From Pseudomonas sp. DY-1 (lineage in GTDB: Bacteria; Pseudomonadota; Gammaproteobacteria; Pseudomonadales; Pseudomonadaceae): a stretch of DNA of 64,000 bases. Position numbers and translations under genes: made by a program. Positions 9,312 through 19,694 of this stretch are shown here, one piece after another. Position 1 is the stretch's first letter. Every line of letters starts with the position of its first letter. Where the stretch lies: contig NZ_CP032616.1 of NCBI RefSeq assembly GCF_003626975.1, forward strand, positions 3,348,001 to 3,412,000, given 5' to 3'. Under the pieces are notes generated by a model. That model saw only the letters and a list, made by a program, of their open reading frames with translations, had not been told where the DNA came from and searched no databases.

Positions 9312-9961
9312 CGCAGGTTCTCCTGGACAGGTTGGCTGGCGCCCAGGGCGCGCAGGCAGAAGGTAACGAGGTTGGCGCAGACGGTCTCGAGATCGTCCGA
9401 ATCATGACCGGCGTCGCGCATCGCGCGCCCCGGGGGCGACAACGGACCAACCAGTGATTCGGCGATGGCGCCAACCAGGCAGGCTGCAGTGAGAGGAATC
9501 GAGGGCACCTGGAATTCACCACGCGCCAGGCCTTCCTCCAACAATTGGCAGAACAGATCGGCATAGGCCTCGCGATAGAGCAGGCGCTGTTCGTCCACTT
9601 CGGGGTCCACCGGTTCAGCGATCAGCGCGAAAGCCAGTCGCCGGCTATGCCAGGCTCGCGCAGCGAACTGGCGCAGCCCGTGCGCCAACCGATCCGCGGC
9701 CGAGCCTTCGCCACGCAGCACCACGGCGAGGCTGTCCACTTCCACCTGGCTCGCCTGGGCGAAGACCTCTGCGGCCAGCTCGCCCTTGTTGGAGAAGTGC
9801 CGGTAAAGGCTGCCGGTGGCAATGCCCACGTCCTCGGCCAGCGCCTGCATGGTCAATGCCGCAAAACCGCCCTCCACCACCCGCGCATGGGCGCAGGCCA
9901 GGATGCGGCCGCGTAGCGCCTGGTCACGGTCGATTCGGGATGTGGTGGTGCGATAGGCCAT
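9308..9961 (-). CDS. TetR-family regulator of the aidB-like gene
   Basis: 217 residues. The N-terminal helix-turn-helix is typical: GFAALTMQALAEDVGIATGS then LYRHFSNKGELAAEVF. The C-terminal ligand domain has no recognisable family signature. A perfect 16-bp inverted repeat lies 4 bases upstream of its start codon and is the obvious candidate operator, implying autorepression of this gene and the downstream aidB-like gene with relief by an acyl-type ligand. The ligand is inference. Confidence 0.9.
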   Translation of the reverse strand: MAYRTTTSRIDRDQALRGRILACAHARVVEGGFAALTMQALAEDVGIATGSLYRHFSNKGELAAEVFAQASQVEVDSLAVVLRGEGSAADRLAHGLRQFAARAWHSRRLAFALIAEPVDPEVDEQRLLYREAYADLFCQLLEEGLARGEFQVPSIPLTAACLVGAIAESLVGPLSPPGRAMRDAGHDSDDLETVCANLVTFCLRALGASQPVQENLR

Positions 9962-9964
9962 GAT

Positions 9965-10004
9965 CTGAATCCTGATTCACTTCTTTCAGTGAATCAGGAT
10001 TCAG
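9965..10004. promoter_or_regulatory. perfect palindromic operator candidate for TetR regulator
   Basis: Arms CTGAATCCTGATTCAC (9965-9980) and its exact complement (9989-10004) are separated by 8 bases (TTCTTTCA). The left arm itself holds TGAATCCTGATTCA, a second nested palindrome, and the right arm repeats it, giving two adjacent operator half-sets. It sits directly upstream of the TetR start at 9961. Confidence 0.75.
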
Positions 10005-10065
10005 ACCTTGCAGGAAGTGGGAGAAATGCCGCGATTGGTGACATAAATGCCGTGCTCTTGCCGAG

Positions 10066-12462
10066 TCAACCGAGCGACTTTGCAGTCTCGACCGGCTTGC
10101 ATAGCAGCCAGTCGTGGAGCAGAGAGCGCAGTTCCTCGAACTTGACCGGTTTGGCCATGTAGTCGCTCATCCCGGCGGCCAGGCAGCGCTCGCGGTCGCC
10201 ACTGTGACTGTGCGCGGTAATCGCCAGCACTGGCAGGTCGGTGCACCCCGGCATGGCGCGCAGGGCCCGGCAGGTGGCGAAGCCATCCATCACCGGCATC
10301 TGGCAGTCCAACAGCACGGCATCGACGGATTCACGGCGAATCTGTTCCAGCGCTTCGGCGCCGTTGTCCGCGGTGAGCACACGATAGCCAAGCTTGAGCA
10401 GCATGCCGCGGGTCACCAACTGGTTGATGGCGTTGTCCTCCACCACCAGTACGGTGCACTGCTCCGGCCTGCGCAGCGGCTGGCCGCCAGGGCGTCGCGC
10501 AGGCAGGACCTGGCTCTGAGCCGGCAATGAAAGGTTCAGTTCCAGGCTGAAGGTGCTGCCGCGTCCGGGTTGAGACTGATGAGAAAGCTTGCCGCCGAGG
10601 AGCGTCACCAGTTGCTGGCTCAGGGCGAGGCCGATTCCGAGTCCGCCGTACTCACGGGTCAAGGAGCCATCGAGTTGGTAGAAACGCCGGTAGATCAGGC
10701 CATCCGGCGGGGTGGAAAAACCGATGCCGGTATCCATGACGTCGATGTGCAATGCCAGATCGCCGTCGGCCGACTCATGACCGCTGACTCGCAAACCAAC
10801 GCTACCGCGGCTGGTGAACTTGATGGCGTTGTCCAACAGATAGCCCAGGGCCTGGCCAAGCTTGCCGGCGTCGCCTTCGAGGGTATCCGGGAGCCGGTGA
10901 TCGAGATCCAGCTCGAAGACCAGCCCTTTTTCCACCGCGCGCAGGCCGTACTGCACCCGCAGGCTGTCCATCAGCCCGCGCAGGCTGAACGGTTCGCGTC
11001 GCGGGTAGAGCTTGCCGGCCTGCAGTTCGGTCATGGCGAGGATGTCGTTGACCAAGCGCATCATGTCCCGCGCCGAGCCGGAAGCGGTGCGTTGATACTG
11101 CTCGAGTTCTTCGTGCAACGGCAGCGTCTGCATCAGCTCCAGGGAGCCGATGACGCCATTCATCGGCGTGCGCAGCTCATGGGTGACCGTGGCGAGGAAC
11201 TCATCCTTCAATCGGTTGCTGTTGGCCAGTTCCTGGTTCAGCGCCTCCAGCTTGCGGCCGGCGTCCTGGAGGATGCGCGTGCGTTCTTCTTTCATGGCAT
11301 TGATACGGTCGGCCAGGGCGAGGGACAGCAGCCCCACTTCCAGCGCCGAACCAATTTGGCTGGCGTACATGGTGAAGAAGGCGTTGGGCAGATAACCCAG
11401 CACCATGAGGGTGTTGATGGCGCCGCCGAGGAGGAACGCACTCCAGGCGATGATGAAATAGCGCGCTACGCGCATACCGCGCAGCCAGGCCAGCACGCCG
11501 GCAGAGAAGATCACCACGGTGAAGATCAGCGCCAGGGATGTGGCCAGACGCAGGGCCAGGCCGTAGCTGGCGGTCAGCGCCAGGACCATCGCAAGTCCGC
11601 CCAGGGCCATCAGCGCGAGCAGCGCCCGGTCGACCCAGGGACTGTGGTCAGCCGTGTGCAGGAAGCTGCGCGCGAACTGGCAGCCGAACAGCGCCGCCGA
11701 ACCAATCAGGAAGGGGGTCGCCGCATTGGCCCACCAGGGATTGTCCGGCCAGAAGTACTGGATGCCCGCACCATTGACGGATATCTGGTAGAGCCCGAAC
11801 GAGCCTATATAAAGGATGTAATAGAGGTAGCTGGTGTCGCGAACGCTGAGATAGATGAACAGGTTGTAGAAGAGCATCACCAGCAGCACGCCGTAGATGA
11901 TGCCGAGCACATAGATACGTTCCGGCTGCTCTTCGACGAAGGCCTGGGGCGACCAGAGCGTCAACGGTGCCTGGATAGAGCCTTCGCTCTGCAGGCGCAT
12001 GTAAATGCGTCTGGGTTGGTCAGGTTTCAGGGGAATGCTGAAGACGTAGTTGTTCTGCCTGATCTGCCGGCTATCGAACGGCAGCGCGTCACCGGTGCGC
12101 TGGGCGAGACGGTAGCCGCCCTGGTCGTCCGGAAGGTAGAGGTCCAGGTGGTCCAGCGGCGGATAGGCCAGCTCCAGCAACCAGTTCTGTTGGTCACGCC
12201 CCGCATGCGGTCGGTAGTCCAGGTCGATACGCAACCAGAAGACCGAGTGTGAATACCCGGCATTGAGCACAGGCTTCTCATGGCGGCGGAAGCTGCTGTC
12301 CAGAGCGGGGGACGTGATGTCGTCAATCTTGGCATCGCCACGAACGTCTTCGAACACGTCCATGTGCTGGCCCAGCGGGAGACTGCGCAACTGCTCGTCG
12401 AATTGCACGGCATTGGCCAGGCCGGCGAACAGGCAAAGGCAGAGGAAAAAGAGGATACGCAT
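10066..12462 (-). CDS. ladS: hybrid sensor kinase LadS
   Basis: 798 residues. Signal peptide 1-18 (MRILFFLCLCLFAGLANA), then a periplasmic 7TMR-DISMED2 domain (about 30-165), seven membrane segments (about 185-375), a HisKA domain with His428 in VTHELRTPMNG, a HATPase domain (DNAIKFT near 545, GGLGIGLALSQQ near 607) and a receiver domain with Asp719 in LLDCQMPVMDG and Lys771 in MAKPV. Length, architecture and position next to thiD match LadS, the calcium-responsive sensor that feeds the Gac/Rsm switch and promotes biofilm while restraining type III secretion. The start at 12462 is chosen because it gives a clean signal peptide. Confidence 0.9.
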   Translation of the reverse strand: MRILFFLCLCLFAGLANAVQFDEQLRSLPLGQHMDVFEDVRGDAKIDDITSPALDSSFRRHEKPVLNAGYSHSVFWLRIDLDYRPHAGRDQQNWLLELAYPPLDHLDLYLPDDQGGYRLAQRTGDALPFDSRQIRQNNYVFSIPLKPDQPRRIYMRLQSEGSIQAPLTLWSPQAFVEEQPERIYVLGIIYGVLLVMLFYNLFIYLSVRDTSYLYYILYIGSFGLYQISVNGAGIQYFWPDNPWWANAATPFLIGSAALFGCQFARSFLHTADHSPWVDRALLALMALGGLAMVLALTASYGLALRLATSLALIFTVVIFSAGVLAWLRGMRVARYFIIAWSAFLLGGAINTLMVLGYLPNAFFTMYASQIGSALEVGLLSLALADRINAMKEERTRILQDAGRKLEALNQELANSNRLKDEFLATVTHELRTPMNGVIGSLELMQTLPLHEELEQYQRTASGSARDMMRLVNDILAMTELQAGKLYPRREPFSLRGLMDSLRVQYGLRAVEKGLVFELDLDHRLPDTLEGDAGKLGQALGYLLDNAIKFTSRGSVGLRVSGHESADGDLALHIDVMDTGIGFSTPPDGLIYRRFYQLDGSLTREYGGLGIGLALSQQLVTLLGGKLSHQSQPGRGSTFSLELNLSLPAQSQVLPARRPGGQPLRRPEQCTVLVVEDNAINQLVTRGMLLKLGYRVLTADNGAEALEQIRRESVDAVLLDCQMPVMDGFATCRALRAMPGCTDLPVLAITAHSHSGDRERCLAAGMSDYMAKPVKFEELRSLLHDWLLCKPVETAKSLG

Positions 12463-12714
12463 GCAGCCCCGCAATGGCCTACTGACCGCGTCCGGGAGCC
12501 CCACCTCCTTATCCGACGCGCCACCCTGGGCCAGGTTGTTCGAAAAGTGCACTCTAGCACAGCGCAAGGCGGCTGAAAGCTGCACATTGCCATCACAGTC
12601 AGACAGCTCTATCTCGGTACTTTCAGCTGCACCAACAAAGCCATACGCGCACTCCCTGAGGCATAGCGCCGCCGGTGCGGCCCGGCGAAGTGTTTAGTGG
12701 TAAGCTCGCCGACC

Positions 12715-13512
12715 ATGAAAACGACCAACTCTCGCCCCGTAGTCCTCTGCCTTTCCGGCCACGACCCAAGTGGTGGCGCCGGCCTTCAGGCGGATATCGA
12801 AGCCCTGATCGCACAGGGCTGTCACGCCGCCCCGGCGGTGACAGCCCTGACCGTGCAGGATACCGTCAACGTTTCCGACTTCCGCGTCCTCGACCGCGAA
12901 TGGGTGCTGGCCCAGGCCAATGCCGTGATCGCCGACCTGCCGGTGGCTGCCGTCAAGCTGGGCATGCTCGGCTCGGTGCAGATGGTCGAGACGGTCCTGG
13001 AGATCATGCAGTCCCTGCCGGGCATACCGCTGGTCTGCGACCCGGTACTGCGTGCCGGCGGTGGCGGCGCCCTGGGCAAGGACGAAGTGGGTTACGCGAT
13101 CCGCGAGCGCCTGCTCCCGATAGCAGCCATCGCCACTCCGAACCTGCCGGAAGCGCGCATCCTCGCCGAGCTGCCCGAAGGCACCCCGGACGAGTGCGCC
13201 GAGAAACTCCTGCCTTTCTGCCGCAACCTGCTGATCACAGGCGGCCACGGCGACGAGACCGAAGTGCACAACCGCCTCTACACCCAGGACGGCCGGTGCC
13301 TTACCTATACCTGCCAGCGCTTGCCCGGCAGCTACCACGGTTCGGGCTGCACCTTGGCGAGCGCCCTGTCCGGTCGCCTTGCCCTGGGCGAGGAACTGTC
13401 CAGCGCGGTACGCAGCGCCCTCGACTACACTTGGCGCACCTTGCGCGACGCAGAACAACCCGGCCACGGCCAGTACGTGCCACGCCGCCTGCCGCTGGAC
13501 TTCTGCCAATGA
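12715..13512 (+). CDS. thiD: hydroxymethylpyrimidine / phosphomethylpyrimidine kinase
   Basis: 265 residues. It phosphorylates HMP to HMP-PP for thiamine synthesis. It belongs to the ribokinase fold: [20 protein letters not shown] at the N-terminus, VKLGMLGS, a conserved [10 protein letters not shown] segment, and the anion-hole motif [14 protein letters not shown] near residue 212. The start at 12715 (MKTTNSRP) is favoured over an in-frame codon at 12697. It overlaps thiE by 4 bases (ATGA), and hemL follows thiE, forming a cofactor-synthesis operon divergent from ladS. Confidence 0.93.
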   Translation: MKTTNSRPVVLCLSGHDPSGGAGLQADIEALIAQGCHAAPAVTALTVQDTVNVSDFRVLDREWVLAQANAVIADLPVAAVKLGMLGSVQMVETVLEIMQSLPGIPLVCDPVLRAGGGGALGKDEVGYAIRERLLPIAAIATPNLPEARILAELPEGTPDECAEKLLPFCRNLLITGGHGDETEVHNRLYTQDGRCLTYTCQRLPGSYHGSGCTLASALSGRLALGEELSSAVRSALDYTWRTLRDAEQPGHGQYVPRRLPLDFCQ

Positions 13513-14138
13513 AACTGCGCGGCCTCTATGCCATCACCGACAGCCAGCTGCTGGCCGGCGGCAAGTTGCTGCCCTACGTCGAAGCGGCCCTGAAGGGCGG
13601 CGCCAAGCTGCTTCAATACCGCGACAAGTCCAGCGACGAGACTCGACGCCTGCGCGAAGCCGAAGCCCTTGGCGAGTTGTGCACCCGCTACGGCGCCCAA
13701 CTGATCATCAACGATGACGCCGAACTGGCCGCACGCCTGGGTGTCGGCCTGCACCTTGGCCAGGGCGACGGCTCCCTGGCCGCAGCCCGCGCGCTGCTGG
13801 GTCGTCAGGCCATCATCGGCGGCACGTGCCACGCCAGTCTCGACCTGGCAGCAACCGCAGTGAGAGAAGGCGCCAGCTATATCGCCTTCGGCCGCTTCTA
13901 CAATTCCCAGACCAAGCCGGGCGCACCCGCCGCCACCCTGGACCTGCTGGACCAGGCGCGGCAGCGCTTCCAGGCTCCGATCGTCGCCATTGGCGGCGTG
14001 ACCCTGGAAAATGCCCCCGAGCTGATCACCCGCGGCGCCAGCATGGTTGCGGTGATCCACGCGCTGTTCGGTGCCGATTCCGCCACCGAGGTGGAACGCC
14101 GAGCACGTGCCTTCAGCGCCCTGTTCGACGCCGCCTGA
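13509..14138 (+). CDS. thiE: thiamine-phosphate synthase
   Basis: 209 residues. It joins HMP-PP and thiazole phosphate to give thiamine phosphate. It is a TIM-barrel with [29 protein letters not shown] (the metal/diphosphate-binding DD and the HLGQ loop), [18 protein letters not shown] and [17 protein letters not shown]. The full family length is present. It is translationally coupled to thiD by an ATGA overlap. Confidence 0.93.
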   Translation: MKLRGLYAITDSQLLAGGKLLPYVEAALKGGAKLLQYRDKSSDETRRLREAEALGELCTRYGAQLIINDDAELAARLGVGLHLGQGDGSLAAARALLGRQAIIGGTCHASLDLAATAVREGASYIAFGRFYNSQTKPGAPAATLDLLDQARQRFQAPIVAIGGVTLENAPELITRGASMVAVIHALFGADSATEVERRARAFSALFDAA

Positions 14139-14168
14139 CCCCGAATTCGCTTGAAAGAGAGACCTGCC

Positions 14169-15458
14169 ATGTCCCGTTCCGAAACCCTGTTCGCCAACGC
14201 CCAGAAACACATCCCCGGCGGCGTCAACTCGCCGGTCCGCGCCTTCAAGAGCGTCGGCGGTACGCCGCTGTTCTTCAAGCACGCGGAAGGCGCCTACGTG
14301 ACGGACGAGGATGACAAGCGCTACGTGGACTACGTCGGTTCCTGGGGCCCGATGATCCTTGGCCACAGCCACCCGGACGTGCTGGGTGCGGTACGCAAGC
14401 AACTGGAGCACGGCCTGTCCTACGGCGCGCCGACTGCGCTGGAAGTGGAAATGGCCGACCTCGTCTGCTCCCTCGTGCCGTCCATGGAGATGGTGCGCAT
14501 GGTCAGCTCCGGCACTGAAGCCACAATGAGCGCCATTCGCCTGGCCCGTGGCTTCACCGGCCGCGACAGCATCATCAAGTTCGAAGGCTGCTACCACGGC
14601 CACTCCGACTCCCTGTTGGTGAAAGCCGGTTCCGGCGCCCTGACCCTGGGCGTACCGAGTTCCCCCGGCGTGCCCGCGGCATTCGCCCAGCACACCCTGA
14701 CCCTGCCGTTCAACGACATCGACGCCGTTGAGAAGACCCTCGCCGACGTGGGCAACGAAGTCGCCTGCATCATCGTCGAGCCGGTTGCCGGCAACATGAA
14801 CTGCGTACCGCCGGCGCCGGGCTTCCTCGAAGGCCTGCGCAGCCTGTGCGACAAGCACAGCGTGGTGCTGATCTTCGACGAAGTGATGACCGGCTTCCGC
14901 GTCGCCCTCGGCGGCGCCCAGGCCCACTACGGCATCACTCCGGACCTGTCCACCTTCGGCAAGATCATCGGTGGCGGCATGCCGGTCGGCTGCTTTGGCG
15001 GCAAGCGCGAGATCATGTCTCACATCGCCCCGCTGGGCCCGGTCTACCAGGCCGGCACGCTGTCCGGAAACCCACTGGCCATGGCCGCCGGCCTGACCAC
15101 CCTGAAGCTGATCAGCCGCCCCGGCTTCCACGCTGAGCTGACCGACTACACCACCCGCATGCTCGACGGTCTGCAGCAGCGCGCCGATGCTGCCGGCATT
15201 CCCTTCGTCACCACCCAGGCAGGCGGCATGTTCGGCCTCTACTTCAGTGGCGCTGACGATATCGTCACCTTCCAGGACGTGATGACCAGCGATGCCGAGC
15301 GCTTCAAGCGCTTCTTCCACCTGATGCTGGATGGCGGCGTCTACCTGGCACCGAGCGCCTTTGAAGCGGGCTTCACCTCCATTGCCCACGGTGACAAGGA
15401 ACTGGCCATTACCCTGGACGCCGCTGAGCGCGCCTTCGCCAAACTGAAACAGGCCTGA
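14169..15458 (+). CDS. hemL: glutamate-1-semialdehyde 2,1-aminomutase
   Basis: 429 residues. It converts glutamate-1-semialdehyde to 5-aminolevulinate, the last step of the C5 route to heme. It is PLP-dependent, with the cofactor lysine in [14 protein letters not shown] and the aspartate in [13 protein letters not shown]. The N-terminus [20 protein letters not shown] is a family signature. AGAGAG about 10 bases before 14169 supports this start over an in-frame codon at 14151. Its stop overlaps the next start by one base. Confidence 0.95.
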   Translation: MSRSETLFANAQKHIPGGVNSPVRAFKSVGGTPLFFKHAEGAYVTDEDDKRYVDYVGSWGPMILGHSHPDVLGAVRKQLEHGLSYGAPTALEVEMADLVCSLVPSMEMVRMVSSGTEATMSAIRLARGFTGRDSIIKFEGCYHGHSDSLLVKAGSGALTLGVPSSPGVPAAFAQHTLTLPFNDIDAVEKTLADVGNEVACIIVEPVAGNMNCVPPAPGFLEGLRSLCDKHSVVLIFDEVMTGFRVALGGAQAHYGITPDLSTFGKIIGGGMPVGCFGGKREIMSHIAPLGPVYQAGTLSGNPLAMAAGLTTLKLISRPGFHAELTDYTTRMLDGLQQRADAAGIPFVTTQAGGMFGLYFSGADDIVTFQDVMTSDAERFKRFFHLMLDGGVYLAPSAFEAGFTSIAHGDKELAITLDAAERAFAKLKQA

Positions 15459-16105
15459 TGCAATACAGCACCGCCCTTTCCGACGGCGTACTCGCCTTCG
15501 CTTGCCTGTCCAGCGTCATTGCGCTGAGCCAGCTGGGCAAGGGGTTCGCCGAGACGGAGCGGCCGGCTTGGTTCTGCGCCCTGCTCGGGTTGCTGATCCC
15601 GGCCGCAGCAGCCCTATGCGGGGTGGTGCGCTTCTCCGTCGATCCGTCCTGGCGCGAGGCTCACAGCCTGCTCAGCCAGGCTGGGACCTTCCTCGCCTTA
15701 CCGCTGGTCGCACTGGCGATCTTCGCCTTGTCCCGCAGCGCGACCTGGAGCCGGGCCTTCTGGGGGCGCCTGGTGATCGGTCTGTGCGTGGTGTTCGAAC
15801 TGGCCCGGAGAGCTGGGTTGCTTGCCGAGTATCGTCTGCTGCTCAGTTTCGCGGCTTTCGCCCTGATCCTTCTAGCGGGCCTTGGCAGGCTGCCGCAGCG
15901 GGCCTCGCCAGCGCTGGCAGCGCTCGCCATCGTCGGTTTGTTCCTGGTAGCCGGATTGCTGGTGGGGACCGAAGGCTTCATGGGTTCTTTACGCCGGGTC
16001 GACCTGTTCCACGCCCTGCTCACGCCCGCCTATCCGCTGATGACGTGGTTGCTCCTGCAGTTTCGCGACACAGTGCCAAGCGCAAACAAAGTAAAGGCTT
16101 TGTAA
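15458..16105 (+). CDS. multi-pass membrane protein, unknown function
   Basis: 215 residues with about six or seven hydrophobic segments and no catalytic motif that I recognise. The start codon shares one base with the hemL stop (TGATG), so it is translated with hemL. A late conserved-looking segment, VDLFHALLTPAYPLMTWLLL, contains a histidine in a membrane helix. It is an integral inner-membrane protein of unknown role, and a heme-related function would be a guess from position only. Confidence 0.7.
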   Translation: MQYSTALSDGVLAFACLSSVIALSQLGKGFAETERPAWFCALLGLLIPAAAALCGVVRFSVDPSWREAHSLLSQAGTFLALPLVALAIFALSRSATWSRAFWGRLVIGLCVVFELARRAGLLAEYRLLLSFAAFALILLAGLGRLPQRASPALAALAIVGLFLVAGLLVGTEGFMGSLRRVDLFHALLTPAYPLMTWLLLQFRDTVPSANKVKAL

Positions 16106-16198
16106 GATCGCCCTCGCTTATTTCATAATGTGACCGTTGGCGCGTTTCTCGCCGGCCGGGCATGATGCCCGCACTGCTTCCGAGGCACTGTGATCCCC

Positions 16199-16747
16199 AT
16201 GAACCGCACCGGCCGCACCCTGATCTTGGGCTGCCTGTTGCTTTTCCAACCACTGCTGGCCAATGCCGGCGGTAACTCCCTGCTGATCCCAGCCACCGGG
16301 CGCTGCAATCTGAACAGCCTGCCGGAAAACCTTTCGGAAGCCATTTCCGCCTGCCAGCAGGCCGCCAAGGGCGGCGACGCCGAAGCGCAGTACGAGCTCG
16401 GCGAGTTCTATTACGACGGCAAACGCACCCCGCGCGACCTCGCCCAGTCCCTGCAGTGGTTCGAACAGGCTTCCCTCAAGGGGCACGCACAAGCCCAACT
16501 GCGTCTGGGCAACATGTTCTTCCGGGGAGAAGGGGTACCGGCCAACAATGTGCAGGCCTACATCGTGCTCAAGATGGCAGCGGTGAACGGTTCGGACGAA
16601 GCCATGGACAGTGCCGACCTGGTGGCCGCGCAGATGCGTACTGACGAGCTGGAAATCGCGACGCAGGTGCTGGGACAGATCTTCCGCAACTACCTGCTGG
16701 AACTACAGGCCGCTGACGGCGGCTCGCCCTTCTCGCCTCTTCCCTGA
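16199..16747 (+). CDS. secreted Sel1/TPR-repeat protein
   Basis: 182 residues. The signal peptide MNRTGRTLILGCLLLFQPLL ends near ANA. Two Sel1-like repeats follow: GDAEAQYELGEFYYDGKRTP with DLAQSLQWFEQAS, and GHAQAQLRLGNMFFRGEGVP with NVQAYIVLKMAA. Such repeats bind partner proteins; the role is unknown. A GTG at 16190 is an alternative start adding three residues, as GAGG at 16182 sits awkwardly between the two options. Confidence 0.75.
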   Translation: MNRTGRTLILGCLLLFQPLLANAGGNSLLIPATGRCNLNSLPENLSEAISACQQAAKGGDAEAQYELGEFYYDGKRTPRDLAQSLQWFEQASLKGHAQAQLRLGNMFFRGEGVPANNVQAYIVLKMAAVNGSDEAMDSADLVAAQMRTDELEIATQVLGQIFRNYLLELQAADGGSPFSPLP

Positions 16748-16782
16748 GCCCGGAGCTGAGGCAGCAATCAGGACTATCCGCC

Positions 16783-17106
16783 CTACTTCTCCGGCATTGG
16801 CATGGGGAATGGCATCACGTTGCCACCCCCTTTCGCCTCGCTGATCTTCGGCGTGCCAAGGCGCTCCACTTCGTCGATTCGGATGATCGAGTGCATCGGC
16901 AGGAAACTGCGGACCACGCCTTCGAACTGGGCCTTGAGCTTCTCCTCGCTGGGATCGACCACCACCTGGGTGCGCTCGCCGAAGACGAACTCCTCCACTT
17001 CCAGGAATCCCCATAGATCGCTCTGGTAGATCTGCTTGGCGTACATCTCGTACACCTGGCCCTGGTTCAGGAAGATCACCTTGTAGATGGGGGCGGGCTT
17101 GCTCAT
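16783..17106 (-). CDS. DUF1820 family protein
   Basis: 107 residues, starting MSKPAPIYKVIFLNQGQVYE. It contains WGFLEVEEFVFGE and SFLPMHSIIRIDEVE, diagnostic of DUF1820, a short cytosolic family widespread in gammaproteobacteria and of unknown function. The C-terminus is rich in Gly, Pro and Met. It is convergent with the Sel1 gene and divergent from miaB. Confidence 0.82.
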   Translation of the reverse strand: MSKPAPIYKVIFLNQGQVYEMYAKQIYQSDLWGFLEVEEFVFGERTQVVVDPSEEKLKAQFEGVVRSFLPMHSIIRIDEVERLGTPKISEAKGGGNVMPFPMPMPEK

Positions 17107-17202
17107 GAGAAGTCGGCGGGTCGTCGCGGGGGAATTTCGGGGGCGCAGATCATAGCATAGCCGCCAAGCAGCCGGCGCTAGGAACACAAGGGGCATGGCG
17201 AT

Positions 17203-17208
17203 TATAAT
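17203..17208 (+). promoter_or_regulatory. miaB: candidate -10 element of miaB
   Basis: TATAAT in GATTATAATGCTCGG, 35 bases before the miaB start. No clear -35 hexamer is seen, so support is limited to the -10 match and position. Confidence 0.4.
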
Positions 17209-17242
17209 GCTCGGTTCTTCGAACCACCTGATTCAAAAGCGC

Positions 17243-18583
17243 ATGGCCAAGAAGCTCTACATCGAAACCCACGGCTGCCAGATGAACGAGTACGACAGTT
17301 CGCGCATGGTCGATCTGCTCGGCGAACATCAGGCGCTGGAAGTCACCGAACACGCCGAAGAAGCCGACGTGATTCTGCTCAACACCTGCTCGATCCGCGA
17401 GAAGGCGCAGGAGAAGGTGTTCTCGAAACTTGGCCAGTGGCGTGAGTTGAAGCGGCAGAACCCGGAGCTGGTCATCGGCGTGGGTGGCTGCGTAGCCAGC
17501 CAGGAAGGTGCCGCCATCCGTGAGCGCGCACCCTATGTGGACGTCGTGTTTGGCCCGCAAACGTTGCACCGATTGCCGGAAATGATCGACGCCGCACGCG
17601 TCACCCGCAAACCCCAGGTGGACATCAGCTTCCCGGAAATCGAGAAGTTCGACCGACTGCCCGAACCCCGCGTCGATGGCCCCAGTGCGTTCGTCTCGAT
17701 CATGGAAGGCTGCAGCAAGTACTGCACTTTCTGTGTGGTGCCCTACACCCGCGGCGAGGAAGTCAGCCGTCCGTTTGACGACGTACTGGCCGAAGTCATC
17801 CACCTGGCAGAGAACGGCGTGCGTGAAATAACCCTGCTGGGCCAGAACGTCAACGGCTACCGCGGTCTGACTCATGATGGCCGCATCGCCGACTTCGCCG
17901 AGCTGATCCGTGTGGTGGCCGCCGTCGATGGTATCGAGCGCATTCGCTACACCACTTCGCACCCGCTGGAGTTCTCCGACGCGCTGATCCAGGCCCACGC
18001 AGAAGTGCCGGAACTGGTGAAGTTTGTCCACTTGCCAGTGCAGGCGGGCTCCGATCGCATCCTCGCGGCCATGAAGCGCAATCACACCACACTGGAATAC
18101 AAGTCACGCATCCGCAAGCTGAAGGCGGCGGTGCCGGACATCTGCATCAGCTCGGACTTCATCGTTGGTTTCCCCGGCGAGACCGACAAGGATTTCGAGG
18201 CCACCATGAAGCTGGTGGAAGAAGTCGGCTTCGACTTCTCCTTCTCCTTCATCTACAGCTCGCGCCCCGGCACCCCCGCAGCCGATCTGCTAGACGACAC
18301 ACCGGAAGACGTGAAGAAACAGCGCCTGCAGATCCTGCAGACGCGCATTCACCAGCAGGGCTACGAAATCAGCCGACGAATGGTCGGCAACGTCCAGCGC
18401 ATCCTCGTCAGCGACTTCTCCAAGAAGGACCCGGGCATGCTCCAGGGCCGCACGGAGAACAATCGCATCGTCAACTTCCGCAGCGCCAACCCGCGCCTGA
18501 TCGGCCAGTTCGTCGATGTCCACATCGACGATGCCCTGCCCCATTCCCTGCGCGGCAGCCTGCTCGAAGAAAGCCCGCACTGA
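17243..18583 (+). CDS. miaB: tRNA-2-methylthio-N6-dimethylallyladenosine synthase
   Basis: 446 residues. It is a radical-SAM enzyme that adds the 2-methylthio group to i6A37 of tRNA. Domains in order: MTTase domain with cysteines in [15 protein letters not shown] and VGGCVASQ; the radical-SAM core with [16 protein letters not shown]; and a C-terminal TRAM domain near residues 375-440. The start at 17243 ([12 protein letters not shown]) gives the normal length. It heads the group miaB-phoH-ybeY-corC-lnt. Confidence 0.95.
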   Translation: MAKKLYIETHGCQMNEYDSSRMVDLLGEHQALEVTEHAEEADVILLNTCSIREKAQEKVFSKLGQWRELKRQNPELVIGVGGCVASQEGAAIRERAPYVDVVFGPQTLHRLPEMIDAARVTRKPQVDISFPEIEKFDRLPEPRVDGPSAFVSIMEGCSKYCTFCVVPYTRGEEVSRPFDDVLAEVIHLAENGVREITLLGQNVNGYRGLTHDGRIADFAELIRVVAAVDGIERIRYTTSHPLEFSDALIQAHAEVPELVKFVHLPVQAGSDRILAAMKRNHTTLEYKSRIRKLKAAVPDICISSDFIVGFPGETDKDFEATMKLVEEVGFDFSFSFIYSSRPGTPAADLLDDTPEDVKKQRLQILQTRIHQQGYEISRRMVGNVQRILVSDFSKKDPGMLQGRTENNRIVNFRSANPRLIGQFVDVHIDDALPHSLRGSLLEESPH

Positions 18584-18674
18584 TAGACCGTGGGGCCCGT
18601 GCTTTTCCAGCCGGGCCCTCGGGGTTATTCTGCATGTCATCCCACTCCTACCGCCCAAGGGCGAACACACGACA

Positions 18675-19694
18675 TTGAACGCCTCCCTGGATCTGCACCG
18701 CTTCACCCTGGAACCTTTTGAAGCCCGCCGCTTCGCCAATCTGTGCGGCCAATTCGACGAGCACCTGCGCTTGATCGAACAACGCATGGACATCGAAATC
18801 CGCAATCGCGGTAACCAGTTCGAACTGGTCGGCGACCCTCAACGCACCCGCGCTACGGAAAATCTCCTGCGCCGCCTCTATCGCGAAACCGAGGCCATCG
18901 AGCTGTCGCCCGACATGGTGCACCTCTTCCTGCGCGAAACCGGCATGGAAGAGGCGGCCAATCCCAAGACCGAGGCTGTGAGCCTGCGCACCCGCAAGGG
19001 CAACATTCGTCCACGCGGCGCCAACCAGCAGCGCTACGTGAAGTCGATCCTCGATCACGACATCAACTTCGGCATCGGACCGGCCGGTACCGGCAAGACC
19101 TACCTGGCCGTGGCCTGCGCCGTGGACGCCCTGGAGCGCGAGCAAATCCGCCGTATCCTGCTGGTGCGTCCGGCGGTCGAGGCTGGCGAGAAGCTCGGCT
19201 TCCTCCCCGGCGACCTTTCCCAGAAGATCGACCCTTATCTGCGCCCACTCTACGACGCCCTTTACGAGATGCTCGGCTTCGACCACGTGGCCAAGCTGAT
19301 CGAGAAGCAGGTGATCGAGGTCGCACCGTTGGCCTACATGCGCGGTCGCACCCTTAACAACAGCTTCATCATTCTCGACGAGAGTCAGAACACTACCCTC
19401 GAGCAGATGAAGATGTTCCTGACCCGTATTGGTTTCGGCTCCACCGCTGTCATCACTGGTGACATCACCCAGATCGACCTGCCGCGCGGCACGAAGTCCG
19501 GCCTGACCCATGTGATCGATGTGCTGCGTGACGTGCCGGGAATCAGCTTCACCCACTTCAAGTCCCAGGACGTGGTGCGCCATCCGCTGGTCCAGCGCAT
19601 CGTGGAAGCCTATGACCGCTTCGACAGCCGTCAGCAGCCTGCCAAGACCAAACCAGCCGACAACGATCCGGGCGCTATAGACGACAATGCTTGA
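18675..19694 (+). CDS. ybeZ: PhoH-like ATPase YbeZ
   Basis: 339 residues from a TTG start ([20 protein letters not shown]). Walker A is [11 protein letters not shown] and Walker B is FIILDES. The N-terminal KH-like region precedes the ATPase. YbeZ works with the endonuclease YbeY in 16S rRNA maturation and ribosome quality control, and the two genes overlap by 8 bases here. The TTG is chosen because no ATG or GTG lies near the conserved N-terminus; the upstream open frame reads back into miaB. Confidence 0.88.
   Translation: MNASLDLHRFTLEPFEARRFANLCGQFDEHLRLIEQRMDIEIRNRGNQFELVGDPQRTRATENLLRRLYRETEAIELSPDMVHLFLRETGMEEAANPKTEAVSLRTRKGNIRPRGANQQRYVKSILDHDINFGIGPAGTGKTYLAVACAVDALEREQIRRILLVRPAVEAGEKLGFLPGDLSQKIDPYLRPLYDALYEMLGFDHVAKLIEKQVIEVAPLAYMRGRTLNNSFIILDESQNTTLEQMKMFLTRIGFGSTAVITGDITQIDLPRGTKSGLTHVIDVLRDVPGISFTHFKSQDVVRHPLVQRIVEAYDRFDSRQQPAKTKPADNDPGAIDDNA

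Noticed and set aside
13425..15389. 654-codon open frame antisense to thiE and hemL
   Set aside because: Same artefact; covers genuine genes with diagnostic motifs.
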